DNA of 27,093 bases from a virus. The notes below the pieces were generated by a model. It had not been told where the DNA came from. It saw only the letters and a program-made list of their open reading frames with translations, and searched no databases. A program made the position numbers and the translations under genes. The stretch spans positions 1 to 27,093 of IMG/VR virus record IMGVR_UViG_3300037189_018721. One strand, given 5' to 3'. Positions 1 through 6,733 of this stretch are shown piece after piece; positions within the stretch are counted from its first letter, which is position 1, and the number at the start of each line of letters is the position of its first letter.

Positions 1-648
1 AAATTCAAATCATTAGGAACAAAGGGAATGTATTGTGGAGATGAACCATTAACTTTTCTAGGAAGAATTGATCAAATTACAAAAGTACTTGAAAAGTTAA
101 AGAACAATCCAGATGATCGTCGTATGATTGTGAGTGCATGGCATCCACACTGGGTAGATCATTGTGCTTTGCCGCCCTGTCATTGCTTATTCCAGTTCCA
201 TACAGAAGAATTGACATTGGAAGAGAGAATTGAAATTTTACAAAAACAAGTTGGTCCTGTAAATCTTCCTAAATCGGAAATGTGGGTTATTCAAAAATTA
301 GCCGAGGAAAATATTCCTACCCGTCGTTTGAATTGTTTGTTATATCAACGAAGCAATGACTTTTTCTTGGGCGTTCCTTTTAACATTGCTTCATATAGTT
401 TATTGACTGCAATGATTGCACATGTTGTAAACATGGTGCCGGGAACATTTACACATTCGCATGGTGATTCACATGTTTATGTTAATCATTTAGACCAAAT
501 TAAATTGCAAATGACCAGAGAACCAAAACCACTTCCTAAGCTATGGTTAAACCCTGAAGTCAAATCATTGTTTGATTTCAAATTTGACGACATCAAGTTG
601 TTGGATTACGATCCACATCCTGCGATCAAAGGACAAGTTGCTGTATGA
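1..648 (+). CDS. thyA: Thymidylate synthase ThyA, C-terminal part (5' end cut by window)
   Basis: Methylates dUMP to dTMP with methylenetetrahydrofolate, supplying phage DNA synthesis in the cytoplasm. The frame is open from base 1, so the first ATG at 28 is internal; 215 residues are visible. Numbered from the window start: phosphate-binding R40-R41, catalytic Cys60 in PPCH, the QRS motif at 116-118, and N128 in PFNIASY. That Asn selects dUMP; dCMP hydroxymethylases carry Asp there. The end, [11 protein letters not shown], closely matches the E. coli ThyA end, so the C-terminus is complete. Between Cys60 and N128 there are 68 residues against 31 in E. coli, an insertion of about 37 residues (roughly 70-108) starting [10 protein letters not shown]. 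Similar insertions occur in some bacterial ThyA proteins as far as I recall. The stop overlaps the next start by ATGA. Confidence 0.97.
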   Translation, partial: KFKSLGTKGMYCGDEPLTFLGRIDQITKVLEKLKNNPDDRRMIVSAWHPHWVDHCALPPCHCLFQFHTEELTLEERIEILQKQVGPVNLPKSEMWVIQKLAEENIPTRRLNCLLYQRSNDFFLGVPFNIASYSLLTAMIAHVVNMVPGTFTHSHGDSHVYVNHLDQIKLQMTREPKPLPKLWLNPEVKSLFDFKFDDIKLLDYDPHPAIKGQVAV

Positions 649-911
649 AATTTAAAGTTATTGCTAACCTTGTTGATGGGGTCATTGCTGCAAATAATAA
701 TAATATTGTTTGTTTCAAAGAAAACTCACTTAGAGATAAAAATGGAGAAGATTCATTATATGATTCAGAAGGAATTTATATTGGCCAAATCCTCACCGAA
801 AAAATGCATCGAAATGCTGATATATATTGGTGGTATACCAAAAAAGAATGGACACAAATGAACAAAATGTTCATGAAAATTCATAAAAAAACTCAAAATA
901 AAAAAGCTTGA
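645..911 (+). CDS. Small protein of unknown function, translationally coupled to thyA
   Basis: Not recognised. It has 88 residues, and its ATG overlaps the thyA stop in an ATGA, so translation is probably coupled. The first ~16 residues ([16 protein letters not shown]) read like the first strand and loop of dihydrofolate reductase, the enzyme often encoded next to thyA. The rest (aromatic YWWY near residue 61, then a Lys-rich tail) does not look like DHFR, and 88 residues is about half a DHFR. I therefore do not call it DHFR. The tight coupling suggests it is expressed with nucleotide metabolism; function is open. Confidence 0.75.
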   Translation: MKFKVIANLVDGVIAANNNNIVCFKENSLRDKNGEDSLYDSEGIYIGQILTEKMHRNADIYWWYTKKEWTQMNKMFMKIHKKTQNKKA

Positions 912-939
912 AAAGTGTTTCTACTTACTATATATTGTA

Positions 940-968
940 GTGCGTTAGGTGTCAATAGCTTATCGCAC
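940..968 (+). promoter_or_regulatory. Imperfect stem-loop in the leader of the vWA gene
   Basis: GTGCG (940-944) pairs with CGCAC (964-968). After one T-T mismatch, TAGG (946-949) pairs with CTTA (959-962) including one G-U. The loop is about 9 nt. There is no T-run after it, so it is not a standard terminator. It lies 35 nt before the ATG at 1004 and could affect mRNA stability or translation. The rest of the 92-nt gap (912-1003) is AT-rich and shows nothing else clear. Confidence 0.25.
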
Positions 969-1003
969 AATACTTAACAATTAACAATTAAACATTAGAA
1001 ATT

Positions 1004-2011
1004 ATGGCTAATACCATTCAAAATTATATTAATCACATTGTATTTGTAGTTGACGCATCAACTTCAATGCATAGTCTCTCTAACGAAACTGTAAAAGTTT
1101 TCGATTCTCAAATTAAACATCTTGCGACTCGCAGTAAGGAACTCGACCAAGAAACTCGTGTTACGGTTTATCTATTTAGTAGCACCATCAAATGTCTTAT
1201 TTACGATAAAGACGTTTTACGTCTTCCAAGTTTAAAAGAACATTATAATGCTAGTGGAAATACTGCATTGATTGATGGAACAGTTACTGCACTAGATGAT
1301 TTGGCGACAACTCCACAAAAATATGGTGATCACGCATTTTTGGTATATGTAATGACTGATGGCGAAGAAAATAACAGTCGTAATACTACTGCAACATTGT
1401 CTACTAAGATCAAAAATCTTCCTGATAATTGGACTGTTGCTGTTCTTGTACCAAATCAAACCGGTGTTCATGAAGCAAAGAAATTTGGATTTCCTGCAAA
1501 TAATATCCAAGTTTGGAGTGCAGTTCAAGGCGGTGTTGAAAAAGCAGGTGAAACTATCAAAGCTGCAACTGATAATTTCATGAAGGCACGTGCAACTGGT
1601 GTGCGCGGCACTAAGAATTTATTCGATTTGGACATTACTAAATTGACAAAGAGTGCAGTAATGAATTCATTGAATGAATTAAATCCTACCGATTATCATT
1701 TGCTTCCAGTGCAAACTGATAGTGTTATCAAACCATTTGTTGAGAGTTGGACCAAGGTATCATATGTTAATGGAAGCGCATATTATCAATTAACAAAACC
1801 CGAAAAGGTTCAATCATATAAGCAAATTGCAATTCAAGATAAAGTTAATGGTAAAATTTACAGCGGCGTTAATGCACGTACAATGTTAAATTTACCAGCA
1901 CAAGAAGTCAAAGTTAATCCTGCTTCGCATGGAACTTATGATATTTTTGTACAAAGTACTAGTTTTAATCGTAAATTGATTAAGGGTACAAAGTTACTTG
2001 TTATCAAGTAA
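1004..2011 (+). CDS. von Willebrand factor A (vWA) domain protein
   Basis: 335 residues. The N-terminal ~190 residues form a vWA fold with a complete metal-ion-dependent adhesion site: D17-x-S19-x-S21 in DASTSM, T87 in the GNTAL stretch, and D119 in TDGE. vWA domains bind protein partners through a divalent metal. The C-terminal ~135 residues form a separate domain I cannot name; it contains GSAYYQLTKPEKVQSYKQ and ends in a beta-rich stretch. No signal peptide or membrane segment is seen, so it is probably cytoplasmic. It stands alone between a 92-nt leader and a terminator at 2027-2070. The partner and role in infection are not shown by the sequence. Confidence 0.85.
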   Translation: MANTIQNYINHIVFVVDASTSMHSLSNETVKVFDSQIKHLATRSKELDQETRVTVYLFSSTIKCLIYDKDVLRLPSLKEHYNASGNTALIDGTVTALDDLATTPQKYGDHAFLVYVMTDGEENNSRNTTATLSTKIKNLPDNWTVAVLVPNQTGVHEAKKFGFPANNIQVWSAVQGGVEKAGETIKAATDNFMKARATGVRGTKNLFDLDITKLTKSAVMNSLNELNPTDYHLLPVQTDSVIKPFVESWTKVSYVNGSAYYQLTKPEKVQSYKQIAIQDKVNGKIYSGVNARTMLNLPAQEVKVNPASHGTYDIFVQSTSFNRKLIKGTKLLVIK

Positions 2012-2020
2012 ATAATAAAT

Positions 2021-2026
2021 TATAAT
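2021..2026 (+). promoter_or_regulatory. Candidate -10 box (TATAAT) touching the terminator stem
   Basis: A perfect TATAAT ends at the base before the left arm of the 2027-2065 hairpin. Transcription starting ~7 nt downstream would begin inside the left arm, so that transcript could not form the terminator. The same layout recurs at 3199 and 7692. TATAAT is common by chance in DNA this AT-rich, so a single instance is weak evidence. Confidence 0.35.
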
Positions 2027-2070
2027 GATGCCGGTATATTAGTTCTAAATATAGATACCGGCATCTTTTT
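2027..2070 (+). terminator. Intrinsic terminator after the vWA gene
   Basis: An 11-bp perfect stem, GATGCCGGTAT (2027-2037) with ATACCGGCATC (2055-2065), has a 17-nt AT-rich loop and is followed by five T. The GC-rich stem stands out in AT-rich surroundings. The next ATG is only 17 nt beyond the T-run. Confidence 0.88.
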
Positions 2071-2086
2071 GATAAATTCAATTCTT

Positions 2087-2578
2087 ATGGCAAGACCAAA
2101 AAAGACAATTAAAAATGAAGATTTCAAATCTAAACTCGCAAAAAAATTGAAGATGTCTTCAGAAACAACTGAACCATCTGAGTTAGATGAAGTTAATATT
2201 AAACCAAAGAAAGTAAAAAAATTATCAAAGGCCGAAGAAACTGAATTAGAAGATGATATTATTGGTAAGTCATTTAAAATAATTCCAGTATCATTTCCTC
2301 CATCAACAATTGAGTATGATTCATTTTATAATATTCCAAAAGAGAATATTGTAACAAAAAATACTGATCTTGGAACTCGCGTGATTGTTGCAAAATATCC
2401 GGCATTTTATAAAATTTATCTGATTAAATATCATGAAAAAGGAACTCCGTTTTATCCAAATGGTGGAGTCGAAGTGTATAATTCTACATTTGATATGAAA
2501 CAAAGTTTCCCATTACAAAGTGTGGCGGTGCATCCTACAAAAAAGGATAAATACAGAGTAACTATAATCGACGAATAA
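2087..2578 (+). CDS. Unknown protein with a basic, charged N-terminus
   Basis: Not recognised. I chose the ATG at 2087; an upstream in-frame TTG at 2069 lies in the terminator T-run and is unlikely. The 163-residue product begins MARPKK, an AT-hook-like basic motif, followed by a Lys/Glu-rich and probably disordered region to about residue 60. The remaining ~100 residues look globular and beta-rich (aromatic and Pro-rich, with TRVIVAKYPAFYKIYLIKYH). It could bind nucleic acid through the basic start, but that is inference only. It directly follows a terminator and is followed by a 136-nt gap. Confidence 0.78.
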   Translation: MARPKKTIKNEDFKSKLAKKLKMSSETTEPSELDEVNIKPKKVKKLSKAEETELEDDIIGKSFKIIPVSFPPSTIEYDSFYNIPKENIVTKNTDLGTRVIVAKYPAFYKIYLIKYHEKGTPFYPNGGVEVYNSTFDMKQSFPLQSVAVHPTKKDKYRVTIIDE

Positions 2579-2642
2579 AAATTATAATAACTCGACAGAC
2601 TAAGAGTGATAGAGTACTCTCATACGTACAAATTAATTTAAA

Positions 2643-2663
2643 GTCATGACTGGTTATCATGAC
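2643..2663 (+). promoter_or_regulatory. Short stem-loop in a 136-nt intergenic gap
   Basis: GTCATGA (2643-2649) and TCATGAC (2657-2663) form a perfect 7-bp stem with a 7-nt loop. No T-run follows, so it is not a typical terminator. It sits about 50 nt before the ATG at 2715. The rest of the gap (2579-2714) contains a short GAGTACTC palindrome and AT-rich sequence, with no gene. Confidence 0.25.
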
Positions 2664-2714
2664 ATGTTACAATAAAACCAATAAATAAAATACATAAATT
2701 AGGAATAGCATAAT

Positions 2715-2930
2715 ATGGCTACTAAAGCAGTGAATCAAGACAATGGAACAACTTCTAACAAGAAGTTTGTTGTTACCCGCAGTGGAGTTCGTGTATCTGA
2801 TCGCGAATATGATAATGTTAATGATGCCGGTGATGAAGTGGCACATTGGAAAAAGATCGTATCTCGTTGGCCAGATGGGTCGAAAATTAGTGTTGAAGAA
2901 TATAATGATAAGAAACATCGTGTATATTAA
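2715..2930 (+). CDS. Small protein of unknown function
   Basis: Not recognised. 71 residues, mostly charged, with a Trp/Lys-rich middle (HWKKIVSRWPDGSKI) and no membrane segment. The ATG follows an AT-rich leader with no Shine-Dalgarno. It is separated by 3 nt from the next small gene, so the two are probably co-transcribed. An overlapping +1 frame from 2743 is an unsupported shadow. Confidence 0.7.
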   Translation: MATKAVNQDNGTTSNKKFVVTRSGVRVSDREYDNVNDAGDEVAHWKKIVSRWPDGSKISVEEYNDKKHRVY

Positions 2931-2933
2931 TCT

Positions 2934-3179
2934 ATGAATAAAACAAATACCACAGGATTGCGTGAAGCGATTGTAAATGCAACATCAGTCGATGAAGTTG
3001 AATCACTATTAAAGCAAGGATATGATACTTTCACGGTTGCTAGTGAAAGAACCAAGCGTAGTTGGAAGTTATCTGCCAGAAAGCGATTAATTCAATTGCA
3101 AAAACCGAATTCAGCATCAGAAGAAGGTTCTGAACAAAAGGTAACTAAAAAGTCACAAAAGAAGAGTGTAAAGAAATAA
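2934..3179 (+). CDS. Small basic protein of unknown function
   Basis: Not recognised. 81 residues. The N-terminal ~60 residues look helical (SVDEVESLLKQGYDTF), with an Arg/Lys-rich patch near 42-56. The tail is almost pure Lys/Ser/Gln, so it may touch nucleic acid (inference). It lies 3 nt after the preceding gene and ends 29 nt before the hairpin at 3209, which would close this small operon. Confidence 0.7.
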   Translation: MNKTNTTGLREAIVNATSVDEVESLLKQGYDTFTVASERTKRSWKLSARKRLIQLQKPNSASEEGSEQKVTKKSQKKSVKK

Positions 3180-3194
3180 GTATATATACATATA

Positions 3195-3207
3195 TATTTA
3201 TAAAATA
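3195..3207 (+). promoter_or_regulatory. Candidate late-type promoter box, TATTTATAAAATA
   Basis: This exact 13-mer also occurs at 25924-25936, again between genes. It contains TATAAAAT (3199-3206), close to the TATAAATA -10 element recognised by T4 gp55, and a gp55-like sigma gene is present at 9221. The box ends 1 nt before the terminator stem at 3209, so initiation would fall inside the left arm. Chance occurrence in AT-rich intergenic DNA cannot be excluded. Confidence 0.4.
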
Positions 3208-3208
3208 G

Positions 3209-3242
3209 AACGTCACTAAATTCAATTTAGTGACGTTTTTTT
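3209..3242 (+). terminator. Intrinsic terminator, long perfect stem
   Basis: AACGTCACTAAATT (3209-3222) is the perfect complement of 3224-3237 around C3223; in practice the loop opens to a few bases. A run of seven T follows (3236-3242). It would end the 2715-3179 transcript. The next start codon is 35 nt beyond the T-run. Confidence 0.9.
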
Positions 3243-3277
3243 GTTTTTGTAATAGTCTTACCGATATTTATTTACGT

Positions 3278-3625
3278 ATGCCAAAAAGTAAAAAAACAAA
3301 GTCGTCATACACGCCATATTTGTTACCATCAAATTTTGAGGAAATGGATAAATTTATTGAATTAAATAAAACGGTTATGACAGAGCAGGTTGTCGCGTCT
3401 ATCGAATATGCGCTTGAAAAAAATATTCCCGTTGTTGAAGTTTTCAAATTTAAAAGTTCTGATTTTGTTATAACTCTATCATATGATAGTTTTCAAAACA
3501 ATCTTGAGAATGTTTACAAATATTACATTGACACAGAAAACTATGAATTGTGTGCCAGAGTAAAAAAGTTAGAAGATAAATTAAATGCAATTTCTTATAA
3601 ATTAATTACGCATGAAAAAAAATAA
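3278..3625 (+). CDS. Small protein of unknown function upstream of phoH
   Basis: Not recognised. The frame is open from 3230, but an ATG there lies inside the terminator; the ATG at 3278 gives a credible 115-residue protein starting MPKSKKTK. The body is mixed alpha/beta with a helical C-terminus (ARVKKLEDKLNAISYKL) that may form a short coiled coil. It overlaps the PhoH gene by 14 nt, which implies co-expression. No motif gives a function. Confidence 0.75.
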   Translation: MPKSKKTKSSYTPYLLPSNFEEMDKFIELNKTVMTEQVVASIEYALEKNIPVVEVFKFKSSDFVITLSYDSFQNNLENVYKYYIDTENYELCARVKKLEDKLNAISYKLITHEKK

Positions 3626-4331
3626 AACAAAAAAAGATAACAGTCCTGTAGTTTATCAAAAAAATAAAATCAAAAGTGAATTAACTATTGATCAACGCGA
3701 ATTAACGGAAAAGCAAAAAAAATTCATTGAAATTGCAATGAATAAAAATACAAAATTAATGTTTATTAGTGGACCGGCAGGTACATCAAAAACATATATC
3801 AGTATTTATGTTGCTTTAACATTGATGAATCAAAAGAAAGTTAGTGATTTATTATATTTGCGTAGTGCAGTAGAAAGTAGTGAAAGTAAAATTGGATTTT
3901 TACCGGGAGAAGCCAATGAGAAGATGTCGCCTTACATGCAACCTTTATTAGAAAAGCTATCTGAATTACTACCAAAAGGTGAAGTGGATATGTTGGAAAA
4001 GGATGGTAGAGTATCTAGTGTTCCTATTGGATTCTTGCGTGGTTTGAATTGGAATGCTAAAGCAATTGTTGCTGATGAAGCTCAAAATATGACACAAAAA
4101 GAGCTTATTACTCTTATGACCCGTGTTGGTGAATTTAGTAAAGTATTTATATTAGGTGATCCAGAACAAGCTGATATTGGAAATAAGAGTGGGTTTTTAA
4201 AATTAATGAACCATTTTGATGATGCTGATAGTCAAGAAAATGGAATTTATACATTTAAATTTGACGAAGAAGATATCGTAAGAAGTGGATTAGTAAAATA
4301 CATCATTAAAAAAATAAAAAAATTATACTGA
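3612..4331 (+). CDS. phoH: PhoH-family ATPase
   Basis: 239 residues with the full PhoH core: a TEKQKKFIE lead-in, Walker A GPAGTSKT (54-61), GFLPGE (95-100), Walker B-like VADEAQN (153-159) and the LGDPEQ sensor motif (181-186). PhoH proteins are predicted P-loop ATPases/RNA helicases and are very common in phages; their exact role in infection is not settled. The first ~25 residues are Lys-rich and outside the core. Length fits single-domain phage PhoH (no PIN domain). It overlaps the preceding gene by 14 nt and is followed by a fibre gene 26 nt later. Confidence 0.95.
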   Translation: MKKNKTKKDNSPVVYQKNKIKSELTIDQRELTEKQKKFIEIAMNKNTKLMFISGPAGTSKTYISIYVALTLMNQKKVSDLLYLRSAVESSESKIGFLPGEANEKMSPYMQPLLEKLSELLPKGEVDMLEKDGRVSSVPIGFLRGLNWNAKAIVADEAQNMTQKELITLMTRVGEFSKVFILGDPEQADIGNKSGFLKLMNHFDDADSQENGIYTFKFDEEDIVRSGLVKYIIKKIKKLY

Positions 4332-4332
4332 T

Positions 4333-4343
4333 ATATACTTATA
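4333..4343 (+). promoter_or_regulatory. Repeated AT-rich motif ATATACTTATA before a virion gene
   Basis: The same 11-mer lies at 21260-21270. Both copies precede virion genes, ending 14 nt (here) and 6 nt (there) before the ATG. It could be a late promoter element or simply AT-rich leader sequence; the unequal spacing weakens the promoter reading. Confidence 0.25.
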
Positions 4344-4357
4344 TATATTAAAAGCAT

Positions 4358-5581
4358 ATGTCAAGTAAGACGATATTCCAATTAACCAATTATAGTTCAT
4401 CATTACAAGTTCAAAATAATGACTTGTTTTATATTACTGATGTAGCTAATTCTGAGACCAAGCAAATTAATGCATCCGCATTAGCTGGTTATGTTTTGCT
4501 GACCGGTTCTAGTTTTATTAGAACCGGCAGTTATAGTGGTTTATTTTATGGAACTGCTTCATATGCAAATAATGGATTATCTTCTAGTTATGCATCCACT
4601 TCTTCATATGCATTAAATTCGCCGGGAGCCGGTATTGCAGGCGGTGCAAATATCGGAACAGGATCTAATTTGTTTGGAGTATATGACAGTGTTTCAGGAA
4701 CTTCTTTAAATTTTAAATCTCTTCGTGGTGGATCAAATATTACAATTACAGAAGATTCTACAAATCATGTACTTCAAATTGCATATAATGGAGGTACTGG
4801 AGGAGTAACAAATCCGGGTGGAAGTAATACTGCGGTTCAATATAATGATGGCGGTGCATTTGCTGGAAATGGTAATTTTACTTATAATACAACAACTGGA
4901 CAATTAACAATAATTCCATCAGTAACAACAAATCCGGGATTGATTGGTACAAGTAGTTTTGCAATTAGTTGTAGTAGAGCAATTACCAGTAGTTATGCTG
5001 TTAGTGCAAGCAATGCATATAGTAGTAGTTACGCAATAAGTTCAAGTTATGCTCTTAGTAGTAGTTATGCTACAACCGCAGGAGTAGCATTAAGTCTTGC
5101 TAGTGGAACCGGAGTTAAAAAGATTAGTAATTCAGTTAATGCAAGCGATATTACATGGAGCGATACTGGAGATGGTGCAACGTATCATCAAACAGGATTT
5201 TATATTACAGTTACTCCAAATAGTATTTCAAGCACATATATTATTGATCTTAATGTTCCTGTTTATTGGTATTTAGGTGGATATTCTAGTTTGTTTGGAA
5301 CTAATTTAGGAGTAACATATATTTTAAAACGATCAATTAGTGGTGGTGGAACAACAACTTTAGCTTCATTTTCTACTTATAATATTATTATTGATGGAAA
5401 TGCTAAATGGGGATATCCACGTAATACTGCCGCATCAAGATTAGATATATCTAAAAAATGGGTAGATAGTCCTAGTACAACCAATGCAGTAACATATGAA
5501 TTATGGGCAGTGTCAGATAGTATATATGGAGGATCTTTGATCGTTAAACAAAATGCAACAATTGTAGCAACTGAATATTAA
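4358..5581 (+). CDS. Tail-fibre-like protein with SSYA repeats
   Basis: 407 residues. The N-terminus (to about residue 50) resembles the start of the next protein: a short strand, then NDLFYITD and a link to a leucine-rich turn, a layout common at fibre attachment ends. SSYA-type heptads occur at about 65-88 and 207-245 and probably build a trimeric shaft. Between them, phrases such as GGSNITITEDS and NTAVQYNDGGAFAGNG are typical of phage fibres. The C-terminal ~155 residues are a beta-rich domain with aromatic clusters, probably the distal tip. It is rich in Ser/Thr/Gly/Ala with few charges, as expected for an extracellular virion protein. It is paired with the next fibre gene 5 nt away. Receptor binding is inferred. 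Confidence 0.82.
   Translation: MSSKTIFQLTNYSSSLQVQNNDLFYITDVANSETKQINASALAGYVLLTGSSFIRTGSYSGLFYGTASYANNGLSSSYASTSSYALNSPGAGIAGGANIGTGSNLFGVYDSVSGTSLNFKSLRGGSNITITEDSTNHVLQIAYNGGTGGVTNPGGSNTAVQYNDGGAFAGNGNFTYNTTTGQLTIIPSVTTNPGLIGTSSFAISCSRAITSSYAVSASNAYSSSYAISSSYALSSSYATTAGVALSLASGTGVKKISNSVNASDITWSDTGDGATYHQTGFYITVTPNSISSTYIIDLNVPVYWYLGGYSSLFGTNLGVTYILKRSISGGGTTTLASFSTYNIIIDGNAKWGYPRNTAASRLDISKKWVDSPSTTNAVTYELWAVSDSIYGGSLIVKQNATIVATEY
4987..5078 (+). repeat. Coding repeat, ~21-nt unit encoding SSYA heptads
   Basis: AGTAGTTATGC-like units recur with 21-nt spacing at about 5021-5078, with one more offset copy at 4988. They encode SSYAISS, SSYALSS and SSYATTA in frame. Codons vary between copies (TAT/TAC, GCT/GCA, AGT/TCA), so selection appears to act on the protein repeat rather than on DNA. 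Confidence 0.7.
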
Positions 5582-5586
5582 TTTAT

Positions 5587-6714
5587 ATGTCATATATTAA
5601 AATTAGTCAACTAGATCCAATTTCCAGCATTACTGGATCAGATTTTTTTCCATTGGATCAAAGTAGTTCTTTATTAACTAAACGAGGAAATATTGATCAA
5701 TTAAAAACGTATTTATCTACCGGAAGTTTTTCTGGAAGCTTTTCTGGGTCTTTTGTTGGAATTGGAACGTCTCCGCAATTTGTAGGAACTGCAAGTTGGG
5801 CACAAAAATCAATTAGTAGTAGTTATGCAACTGCAAGCACAAGTGCAAGTTATGCATTAACTGCAAGCTATGCTGCTAATGGAGGTAGTGGAGGTGTAGG
5901 CGGCAGTGGAACTGTAAATTATGCTACGTTGTGGGCAACAACTACAACTTTAAAAGATTCTGAATTGTCTACTGATGGAACGACATATTCATTAAATGGA
6001 CGTAATTTTACATTAACAAGTGGAAATATTACAGTTACTGGATCTTCGAATGCAGGAGTTATAGTTCAAACTCCAAGTGGATATTCAAATTCAGATGCAT
6101 ATTTAGCTTTACAAAGTACCGGCAAAGCTTCTCTTTATTTATATAATAATAATCGGGCAACGACATATCCTGATCAAGATTTATGGACTATTCAAGTAGG
6201 AGGTAGTGGTAGTATGTTATGGTTGGTTCCAAGTGGATCAACTCAATTGCGACCATTGACAGGTTCATATTCTGCAAATGATTATTATGTCATGAAAGCT
6301 TTAAGAAATGACCTTTATTTCTTTCCATATCCAAGTTCAGAAACTCCTGCGAGAGATGCCAAATTTGGTATCGGGATTCAGCCGCCGACAGATCATTTAA
6401 CAAGTTCTTATTTACGTGCAAGATTGCATATCAATACATGGACAAGTGGATCAAGTGACTATCCAAATGCAGTAGTAACAAATAATTTGCCGGGAATTAT
6501 TGTTACCGCTCATAGTGGAAGTGATGCTGACGTATTTTGTGTTAGTTCAAGCGGAGTAGTTTATTCGACTGGATATTCTGTAATATCAAGTAGTGGTTAT
6601 TATTATTCGACAATTTTGCCAAGTGGAAGTTTTGCAGTTATTGAAGATAATGGTTCAATGTATTTGTATGCAAGAAGTGCCAATGGTAAATTAAGATCTG
6701 CAAGCTTGGCTTAA
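5587..6714 (+). CDS. Second tail-fibre-like protein
   Basis: 375 residues. The start, YIKISQLDPISSITGSDFF, followed by a LLTKRGNIDQLKTYL segment, is the same kind of N-terminal module as in the preceding fibre, and suggests both dock in a similar way. GSFSGSFSGSF occurs near 48-56, and SSYA/ASYA heptads at about 67-100 include GTASWAQ. A Gly-rich linker (GGSGGVGGSGT) leads to a large beta domain carrying residues typical of distal fibre regions. No chaperone/autocleavage domain is visible at the C-terminus. It may be an alternative or partner fibre to the upstream gene (inference). Confidence 0.8.
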   Translation: MSYIKISQLDPISSITGSDFFPLDQSSSLLTKRGNIDQLKTYLSTGSFSGSFSGSFVGIGTSPQFVGTASWAQKSISSSYATASTSASYALTASYAANGGSGGVGGSGTVNYATLWATTTTLKDSELSTDGTTYSLNGRNFTLTSGNITVTGSSNAGVIVQTPSGYSNSDAYLALQSTGKASLYLYNNNRATTYPDQDLWTIQVGGSGSMLWLVPSGSTQLRPLTGSYSANDYYVMKALRNDLYFFPYPSSETPARDAKFGIGIQPPTDHLTSSYLRARLHINTWTSGSSDYPNAVVTNNLPGIIVTAHSGSDADVFCVSSSGVVYSTGYSVISSSGYYYSTILPSGSFAVIEDNGSMYLYARSANGKLRSASLA

Positions 6715-6733
6715 TTAAATAAAAAATGTTATA

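Noticed and set aside
645-911. Calling the small coupled gene dihydrofolate reductase
   Set aside because: Only the first ~16 residues are suggestive; length and later sequence do not fit.
2069-2086. TTG start giving a six-residue longer N-terminus for the 2087 gene
   Set aside because: The TTG is in the terminator T-run; the ATG at 2087 fits the leader pattern of the other genes.
2608-2632. Palindromic GAGTACTC region as a terminator or operator
   Set aside because: The perfect part is only 5 bp per arm with no loop and no T-run.
4987-5885. Possible CRISPR or other DNA repeat array from AGTAGTTATGC units
   Set aside because: The units are in frame, 21 nt apart, vary at synonymous sites and encode SSYA heptads; there are no spacers of CRISPR type.
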